The translations under genes and the position numbers were made by a program. A DNA stretch of 10,225 nucleotides from Thermodesulfobacteriota bacterium (lineage in GTDB: Bacteria; Desulfobacterota_D; UBA1144; Nemesobacterales; UBA2774). Shown here piece by piece: positions 5,952 to 10,225 of this stretch. The DNA is taken from contig JBCCIH010000077.1 in NCBI GenBank assembly GCA_039028315.1, positions 1 to 10,225 on the forward strand, in the 5' to 3' direction. A model generated the notes under the pieces. That model was not told where the DNA came from, made no database searches, and saw only the letters and a list, made by a program, of their open reading frames with translations. The first letter of the stretch is position 1, and every line of letters begins with the position of its first letter.

Positions 5952-7441
5952 ACTAGGTTACCCCCTGATACTGCTGCTTTCCTACCTAGGAGCTTCCAGT
6001 TTGATTGAGGGGCTTTATCTGACTCTTGAGTTTCCTCAACATCTTCTAATGCTAGCGCTGCAGCAATAATGGCAGGTTCGATATCAACTTCTCCCGGACC
6101 GAGCAGCTCCTGGTGACGCTCGATAAAACCAGTATCTAGCTTGCCTTGCCTAAATTCATCGTTTTGCATAACGCGAATTAAAAATCCAATATTTGTTTTA
6201 ACTCCAAGAACGACATATTCTCTTAGCGCTGAAGCCATTTTGTCGATTGCTGCTTCCCTGCTATCAGCCCATACTACAAGTTTTGATAGCATTGGATCAT
6301 AAAAAGATGTAATTTCACATCCGCTGTATATTGATGAGTCGTCCCTAATTCCAGGTCCGCTAGGGGCTTTTACATAATGCAGCATTCCTGGTGAGGGCAT
6401 AAAATTAGTTTCAGGGTCTTCAGCGTATACCCTGCATTCAACTGCCCAGCCGTTTATGCTAAGTTCTTTTTGCTTGAATGGAAGCTTTTCTCCCTCTGCT
6501 ATTCGTACCATCCATTTCACAATATCAAAACCTGTTATCATCTCAGTCACTGGGTGCTCTACCTGAACACGAGTGTTCATCTCAAGAAAATAAAAATTCT
6601 CTTTCTGATCCATAATGAACTCTACAGTGCCTGCGCCGCTGTAACTAACAGCTTTTGCGATATTTACCGCTACCTCTCCCATTTTCTTTCTGGTTTTTGC
6701 ACTAATTGCGGGAGAAGGAGCTTCTTCTATTACTTTTTGATGTCTTCTTTGTATTGAACACTCACGTTCAAATAGATAAAGCGTGTTTCCGTGAGTATCT
6801 GCGATTATTTGTATCTCTACGTGCCTTGGTTCTTCAACAAATCGTTCTACAAAAACAGAGTCATCCCCAAATGAAGAGCGTGCCTCACTTCTAGCCATTC
6901 GAAGCGAACTTTCGAAATCTTCCTTGTCTCTGACCAGCCTCATACCTTTACCACCACCGCCAGCTGATGCTTTAATCATTACAGGGTAGCCAATCTTTTC
7001 GGCTACAACTGAAGCCTCAACATCAGTGACAGCGCCGTCTGATCCTGGAACAAGCGGTACTTTTGCGTCCTGAGCAATTTTTCTAGCGGTAATTTTATCA
7101 CCCATAAGCCTAATTGCTTCGGCGGATGGGCCTATGAAAACAATCTTTTCTTTCTCGCATCTTTTTGCGAACTCTTCATTTTCAGATAGGAATCCAAACC
7201 CCGGGTGAATTGCCTCGGCGCCTGATTTTTTAGCGACTTCAATAATTTTATCTATAACCAGATAACTCTCTGAGGGCGCGGATCCTCCAATGTGGTATGC
7301 TTCGTCCGCGAGTGTAACATGAAGTGATTTACGGTCGGCATCAGAGTACACAGCGACAGTAGTTGCGCCTAGCTCCTTGCAAGCTCGTATTATTCTTACC
7401 GCGATCTCCCCTCTGTTTGCTATTAGTATCTTATTAAACAT
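5948..7441 (-). CDS. accC: Biotin carboxylase subunit of acyl-CoA carboxylase
   Basis: ATP-grasp enzyme that carboxylates carrier-bound biotin using bicarbonate and ATP. The start MFNKILIANRGEIAVRI is typical. Key residues match E. coli AccC: K116 and K157, glycine loop GGGGKGM (161-167), H207, HQK (234-236), E274, and EMNTRVQVEHP (287-297) with E287, N289 and R291. At 497 residues it is longer than E. coli AccC by about 48. The extra C-terminus ends NWKLLGRK (481-488), which looks like the start of the linker that joins carboxylase and biotinyl domains in fused PCC/MCC alpha subunits. An SD sequence AAAGGA lies eight bases before the ATG, and 18 bp separate it from the carboxyltransferase gene. 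Fused-type context favours acyl-CoA carboxylase over fatty-acid-synthesis ACC. Confidence 0.95.
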   Translation of the reverse strand: MFNKILIANRGEIAVRIIRACKELGATTVAVYSDADRKSLHVTLADEAYHIGGSAPSESYLVIDKIIEVAKKSGAEAIHPGFGFLSENEEFAKRCEKEKIVFIGPSAEAIRLMGDKITARKIAQDAKVPLVPGSDGAVTDVEASVVAEKIGYPVMIKASAGGGGKGMRLVRDKEDFESSLRMARSEARSSFGDDSVFVERFVEEPRHVEIQIIADTHGNTLYLFERECSIQRRHQKVIEEAPSPAISAKTRKKMGEVAVNIAKAVSYSGAGTVEFIMDQKENFYFLEMNTRVQVEHPVTEMITGFDIVKWMVRIAEGEKLPFKQKELSINGWAVECRVYAEDPETNFMPSPGMLHYVKAPSGPGIRDDSSIYSGCEITSFYDPMLSKLVVWADSREAAIDKMASALREYVVLGVKTNIGFLIRVMQNDEFRQGKLDTGFIERHQELLGPGEVDIEPAIIAAALALEDVEETQESDKAPQSNWKLLGRKAAVSGGNLV

Positions 7442-7459
7442 TCAGCTTATCCTTTGTTC

Positions 7460-9004
7460 CTAGAGTGGAATGTTTCCATGCTTTTTAGGAGGAAGAGTCT
7501 GTCTTTTCCCATCTAGCATCTCAAATGCTGCAATTACTCTTGGTCTAGTATCTTCTGGCTTTATGACCTCGTCTACAAATCCAAGCTCAGCAGCTTTATA
7601 AGGGTTAGCAAAATTCTCCTTATATTCTTCAATCAGTTTTGCCCTTTCGGCCTCTGGATCATCAGCCTGTGCTATCTGTCCGCGTGAAATAATATTTACA
7701 GCTCCGTCAGAGCCCATAACTGCAATCTCAGCAGTTGGATATGCAAGCGTCATATCGCCTCTTATGTGTCTCGAGGACATCACATCGTACGCGCCGCCAT
7801 ATGCTTTTCTTGTAATTACTGTAACTCTGGGCACTGTGGCTTCACTGTATGCGTATAGAAGTTTGGCTCCGTGCTTGATAATTCCACCCCACTCCTGTGA
7901 AGTTCCAGGCAAAAATCCGGGCACATCTTCAAATGTTAGAAGTGGAATATTGAAACAGTCGCAGAACCTAACAAACCGCCCGCCTTTAACAGATGCGTCA
8001 ATATCAAGGCATCCTGCTAGCACATTTGGCTGGTTTCCGACTATTCCCACAACGCGTCCTGCTAATCTTGCAAACCCAACAATCATATTTTTTGCATAAT
8101 GTTCCTGTACTTCAAAGAAATATCCTTCATCCACAACCGCACTAACGACGTCTTTCATATCATAGGGTTTGTTTGGGTTTTCAGGAACAATAGACCTAAG
8201 AGCCGTGTCCCTTCTATCTGAAGGATCTTCAGTTGTGGTTCTAGGTGGGTCCTCCATATTATTTGATGGAAGAAAACTTAGTAATTCTTTTATTAACATT
8301 ATTGATTCTTTATCATCCTCAGCAGCAAAGTGAGCAACTCCGCTTCTGGAGTTGTGAACCATTGCTCCGCCTAAATCCTCTGAGTTTACTTCCTCATGGG
8401 TTACCGCCTTAATTACATCAGGACCAGTTATAAACATGTAGCTTGTGTCTTTGACCATAATAGTGAAGTCAGTGATAGCAGGAGAGTATACGGCTCCGCC
8501 TGCGCATGGTCCCATAATGGATGATATTTGAGGAACTACACCTGAGGCTAGTACGTTTCTTGAAAATATTTCAGCATAACCCGCTAAGCTCTCAACACCT
8601 TCTTGGATTCTGGCACCGCCTGAGTCGCTGAGTCCAATAACTGGAGCTCCAGTCTGCATGGCAAGGTCCATAATCTTACAGATCTTTCTACCATGCTCCA
8701 TTCCAAGTGAGCCTCCGAATACTGTAAAATCCTGGGCGAAGACAAACACCTGGCGGCCTTCTACTTTTCCATATCCGGTGACAACGCCGTCACCTAGGAA
8801 TTTTTTGTCGCCCATACCAAAGTCATTGCATCTATGAACAACGAATTTATCAAGTTCCACAAAGGTGTTTTTGTCTAAAAGAAGATCAATTCTTTCCCTT
8901 GCGGTAAGTTTGCCGCTATCGTGCTGCCTTTTTATTCGGGATTCCCCGCCTCCAAGCTCAGCCTCTTTTTCTTTTTGTTCTAGTAATTCAATTTTTTCCT
9001 TCAT
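7460..9004 (-). CDS. Acyl-CoA carboxylase carboxyltransferase (propionyl-CoA type likely)
   Basis: Beta subunit that transfers the carboxyl group from biotin to an acyl-CoA; family members make (S)-methylmalonyl-CoA from propionyl-CoA. The 514 residues contain both crotonase-like halves in one chain, unlike the AccA/AccD pair. The first oxyanion site is in MGPCAGGAVYSPA (164-176) and the second in AYGGAYDVMSSRH (401-413). D407 in GGAYDVM aligns, as I recall it, with the Asp that sets propionyl preference in actinobacterial PccB. GLSDSGGARIQEG (124-136) and FEDVPGFLPG (358-367) are further family marks. A strong SD, AAAGGAG (9017-9011), lies six bases before the ATG, and a promoter lies just upstream. 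It is first in the operon. Alternatives are methylmalonyl-CoA decarboxylase alpha or an acetyl/propionyl bifunctional enzyme; the adjacent biotin carboxylase argues for a carboxylase. Confidence 0.93.
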   Translation of the reverse strand: MKEKIELLEQKEKEAELGGGESRIKRQHDSGKLTARERIDLLLDKNTFVELDKFVVHRCNDFGMGDKKFLGDGVVTGYGKVEGRQVFVFAQDFTVFGGSLGMEHGRKICKIMDLAMQTGAPVIGLSDSGGARIQEGVESLAGYAEIFSRNVLASGVVPQISSIMGPCAGGAVYSPAITDFTIMVKDTSYMFITGPDVIKAVTHEEVNSEDLGGAMVHNSRSGVAHFAAEDDKESIMLIKELLSFLPSNNMEDPPRTTTEDPSDRRDTALRSIVPENPNKPYDMKDVVSAVVDEGYFFEVQEHYAKNMIVGFARLAGRVVGIVGNQPNVLAGCLDIDASVKGGRFVRFCDCFNIPLLTFEDVPGFLPGTSQEWGGIIKHGAKLLYAYSEATVPRVTVITRKAYGGAYDVMSSRHIRGDMTLAYPTAEIAVMGSDGAVNIISRGQIAQADDPEAERAKLIEEYKENFANPYKAAELGFVDEVIKPEDTRPRVIAAFEMLDGKRQTLPPKKHGNIPL

Positions 9005-9038
9005 TATCAGCTCCTTTGAAGGTCTTTAAGCGACCAAA

Positions 9039-9067
9039 ACTTTACTCTGAAATTAAATGGTTGGCAA
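9039..9067 (-). promoter_or_regulatory. Predicted promoter of the acyl-CoA carboxylase operon
   Basis: On the minus strand TTGCCA (9067-9062, five of six -35 bases) is followed after 17 bp by TAAAGT (9044-9039, four of six -10 bases). Transcription would start near 9032, leaving about 28 nt before the carboxyltransferase ATG, which includes its SD sequence. It lies just beyond the coaE terminator-like hairpin, so the operon appears to be transcribed on its own. Confidence 0.5.
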
Positions 9068-9090
9068 GTTTATATTGGAGGAGCACTTTT

Positions 9091-9141
9091 AAGAAAACTC
9101 TGGTTCTAAACTAATTAGTTTCTAATTTCTTCCCAGAGTTT
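9091..9141 (-). terminator. Terminator-like nested hairpin at the end of coaE
   Basis: Perfect 9-bp arms AAACTCTGG and CCAGAGTTT (9141-9133 and 9103-9095 on the minus strand) enclose 29 nt. That loop itself holds a 14-bp palindrome, AAACTAATTAGTTT (9121-9108). On the coaE strand the 3' arm runs into TTTTCTT, a short U-tract. The coaE stop codon lies inside the inner palindrome. The long branched loop is unusual for an intrinsic terminator, so the strength is uncertain. Confidence 0.5.
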
Positions 9142-9711
9142 ATTTACCTGAGCCAGTGTATGTTCAATGGTCTGAGAATTGTCGATTAAATAATCTGCAT
9201 GCTTTGCTTTTTCTTTATGGGGTATTTGGGAATTTATTCTTGATAGAGCATCATTCTCACTGAAGCCATCTCTGTTGGATAGCCTATCAATTTGGTCCTG
9301 TTTATCTGAAGTTACTACTATCAGTTTTTCTATTAAATCTTTAAGACCCCCCTTCTCAACAATAAGGGCTGCCTCAATGATCACCACCCGTACGTTCTGA
9401 GATTTATACTCTTCAACCTTTTGCCTGGCAGTCTTAATGATTACAGGGTGTGTGATCTCGTTTAATTTATTTCGTTTCAGTTCATCATTAAAAATAATGT
9501 CTCCAAGCAGCTTTCTATTTATGGTCTCATCAGCGTTTAGAATCTGATTTCCGAAAGTAGTAACTATCTGCTTCCAAGTTTGCTGACCGGGTTCTACTAT
9601 TTTTTTAGCAATATCGTCGACATCGATGACTTTAGCCCCTAGCTGCTCTAACATCGATGCCACTGTGCTTTTTCCGCTAGCGATATTGCCGGTAAGACCT
9701 AGGACTTTCAT
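9115..9711 (-). CDS. coaE: Dephospho-CoA kinase
   Basis: Phosphorylates the 3'-hydroxyl of dephospho-CoA with ATP, the last step of coenzyme A synthesis, in the cytosol. The 198 residues match normal length. The Walker A motif GNIASGKST (8-16) follows the first strand, then DVDDIAKKIVEPG (30-42) with the conserved acidic substrate-binding residues. EITHPVI (85-91), EAALIVEKG in the position of the family's PLL(F/Y)E segment, and the lid region DRLSNRDGFSENDALSR complete the P-loop kinase pattern. The ATG at 9711 has no SD sequence, but a -10 box stands exactly six bases upstream, pointing to leaderless expression. The gene ends in a terminator-like hairpin, and the next genes on this strand form a CoA-dependent carboxylase operon, a sensible metabolic neighbour though probably a separate transcript. 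Confidence 0.96.
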   Translation of the reverse strand: MKVLGLTGNIASGKSTVASMLEQLGAKVIDVDDIAKKIVEPGQQTWKQIVTTFGNQILNADETINRKLLGDIIFNDELKRNKLNEITHPVIIKTARQKVEEYKSQNVRVVIIEAALIVEKGGLKDLIEKLIVVTSDKQDQIDRLSNRDGFSENDALSRINSQIPHKEKAKHADYLIDNSQTIEHTLAQVNKLWEEIRN

Positions 9712-9717
9712 GCAGTT

Positions 9718-9746
9718 AGTTTAATTTGCTAAAACAGGGGTTTCAA
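9718..9746 (-). promoter_or_regulatory. coaE: Predicted leaderless promoter of coaE
   Basis: On the minus strand TTGAAA (9746-9741, five of six -35 bases) and TAAACT (9723-9718, four of six -10 bases) are 17 bp apart. Exactly six bases (AACTGC) separate the -10 from the ATG, which puts the expected transcription start at the A of the start codon. The gene has no SD sequence, in agreement. Confidence 0.5.
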
Positions 9747-9773
9747 ATCTTTATGTAGTTTAAAGCCTCACTT

Positions 9774-9782
9774 TGGTATACT
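9774..9782 (+). promoter_or_regulatory. Extended -10 promoter of the 3-hydroxyacyl-CoA dehydrogenase gene
   Basis: TGGTATACT is a TGn extended -10 element with a -10 hexamer matching five of six consensus bases. No good -35 box lies at the usual distance, which is common for extended -10 promoters. Transcription would begin near 9789, about 30 nt before the start codon. Confidence 0.5.
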
Positions 9783-9796
9783 ACAGATTCTATACC
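9775..9796. promoter_or_regulatory. Inverted repeat over the -10 and start site (candidate operator)
   Basis: GGTATA (9775-9780) and TATACC (9791-9796) form perfect 6-bp half-sites separated by 10 bp, so their centres are 16 bp apart. The left half overlaps the -10 box and the right half lies just past the expected transcription start, a good place for a repressor. Fatty-acid and acyl-CoA pathway genes are often controlled by TetR- or FadR-type repressors, but no regulator is encoded here, so the identity is open. Confidence 0.45.
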
Positions 9797-9818
9797 GGCT
9801 ATTTATAAGGAGCTTTAA

Positions 9819-10225
9819 ATGCCCAAGAAAGTTGAAGAGATTAAAAAAGTTGCTGTGATAGGTGCAGGCACAATGGGCTCTGGGATTGCTCAGGTCCTTG
9901 CCTCAAATAAAAAAGAAGTAATTTTGCTTGATGTATCTGATGCTGCAATTACCGCAGGTATTCAGAATATAGAAAAGAGTCTTCAGAGGTTAATTAAGAA
10001 AGAATCGATTACTCAAGAGGATGGTAGTTCGATCTTGGGAAATATTGCCAAGACTACAAAGTACCAAGACCTTGAACAAGCCGATTTAGTAATAGAAGCA
10101 GCTTATGAGGACATGGCAATTAAAAAGGATATATACACTAAGCTTAGTGAGATTACTCTGGGCGATGTCATACTAGCAACAAACACCTCTTCTCTTCCGA
10201 TTGTAGAAATAGCAATGAATACCAG
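9819..10225 (+). CDS. 3-hydroxyacyl-CoA (3-hydroxybutyryl-CoA) dehydrogenase, N-terminal part
   Basis: NAD(P)-dependent oxidoreductase that interconverts 3-hydroxyacyl-CoA and 3-ketoacyl-CoA, as in butanoate metabolism or beta-oxidation (Hbd/PaaH/FadB-type). The 135 visible codons cover the N-terminal Rossmann domain: VAVIGAGTMGSGIAQ (11-25) with the dinucleotide-binding GAGTMG (15-20), D38 at the end of strand 2, which favours NAD, and the family motif TNTSSLPI (121-128) holding the conserved serine. The catalytic His-Glu pair and the C-terminal dimer domain lie beyond the edge, so a single-domain enzyme cannot be told from a fused one, though no hydratase domain precedes it. An excellent SD sequence, AAGGAG (9807-9812), lies six bases before the ATG. 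Its promoter carries an operator-like repeat, and it is divergent from coaE. Confidence 0.92.
   Translation, partial: MPKKVEEIKKVAVIGAGTMGSGIAQVLASNKKEVILLDVSDAAITAGIQNIEKSLQRLIKKESITQEDGSSILGNIAKTTKYQDLEQADLVIEAAYEDMAIKKDIYTKLSEITLGDVILATNTSSLPIVEIAMNT

Noticed and set aside
5945..5960. Programmed -1 frameshift fusing biotin carboxylase to its carrier
   Set aside because: The junction CTAGTATGACA has no slippery heptamer or clear stimulatory structure; stop-start coupling on ATGA explains it more simply.
5827..6069. Plus-strand open frame crossing the junction of the two carboxylase genes
   Set aside because: It is the reverse of coding sequence for the biotin carrier and biotin carboxylase; the hydrophobic look is a by-product of antisense reading.
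6470..6894. Plus-strand open frames inside the biotin carboxylase region
   Set aside because: They are antisense to catalytic parts of the ATP-grasp domain and show nothing protein-like.
7764..8099. 111-codon plus-strand open frame
   Set aside because: It is antisense to the well-conserved carboxyltransferase gene and has no recognisable motif or SD sequence.
1..10225. Mobile element, CRISPR array, tRNA or rRNA genes, integrase or attachment sites
   Set aside because: No array of repeats, terminal inverted repeats, transposase motifs or RNA gene signatures were found; base composition looks even across the window.

Overview
The window is ordinary bacterial chromosome: AT-rich (roughly 40% G+C by eye), tightly packed, no RNA genes, mobile elements or CRISPR. 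It holds eleven protein genes, of which the first (thrC) and last (a 3-hydroxyacyl-CoA dehydrogenase) run off the window edges. The mix suggests a Gram-negative, probably uncultured lineage near Desulfobacterota or Dadabacteria: a zinc-ribbon threonine synthase, a separate biotin carboxylase / biotin carrier / carboxyltransferase set, FtsB, and a membrane GAF-GAF-GGDEF protein. This placement is inference from gene content and I hold it loosely.

Layout. (1) 1-1019, minus: thrC, missing its C-terminus. (2) 1020-1269: a 250-bp divergent control region with good sigma70-like promoters facing both ways and two dyad elements, each covering a -35 box. (3) 1270-5453, plus: a five-gene run of acyP, a glyoxalase-II-like metallo-beta-lactamase hydrolase, ftsB, a diguanylate cyclase and rsmA/ksgA. 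Spacings are 21, 1, -29 and 18 nt, so it is very likely one operon. (4) 5457-9004, minus: a three-gene acyl-CoA carboxylase operon read carboxyltransferase, biotin carboxylase, biotin carrier protein. It converges on rsmA with only 3 bp between the stop codons. (5) 9115-9711, minus: coaE, ending in a terminator-like hairpin and followed by a separate promoter for the carboxylase operon. (6) From 9819, plus: a 3-hydroxybutyryl-CoA dehydrogenase-type gene, divergent from coaE, with an extended -10 promoter that overlaps an inverted repeat.

How the genes work together. The right half is about CoA and acyl-CoA chemistry: CoaE finishes coenzyme A, the carboxylase probably turns propionyl-CoA into methylmalonyl-CoA (substrate inferred), and the dehydrogenase is a beta-oxidation or butanoate-pathway enzyme. 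The left operon is a housekeeping mix of acyl-phosphate and thioester hydrolases, a division protein, a c-di-GMP synthase and a ribosome-maturation enzyme. Its most notable feature is that the diguanylate cyclase begins inside ftsB, so the two are probably translationally coupled.

I see no strong sign of a new type of system. The best leads are regulatory: operator-like dyads over promoters, -10 boxes placed for leaderless or nearly leaderless mRNAs at thrC and coaE, and the nested hairpin between coaE and the carboxylase operon. The ftsB/cyclase overlap and the split alpha subunit of the carboxylase are also worth a second look.
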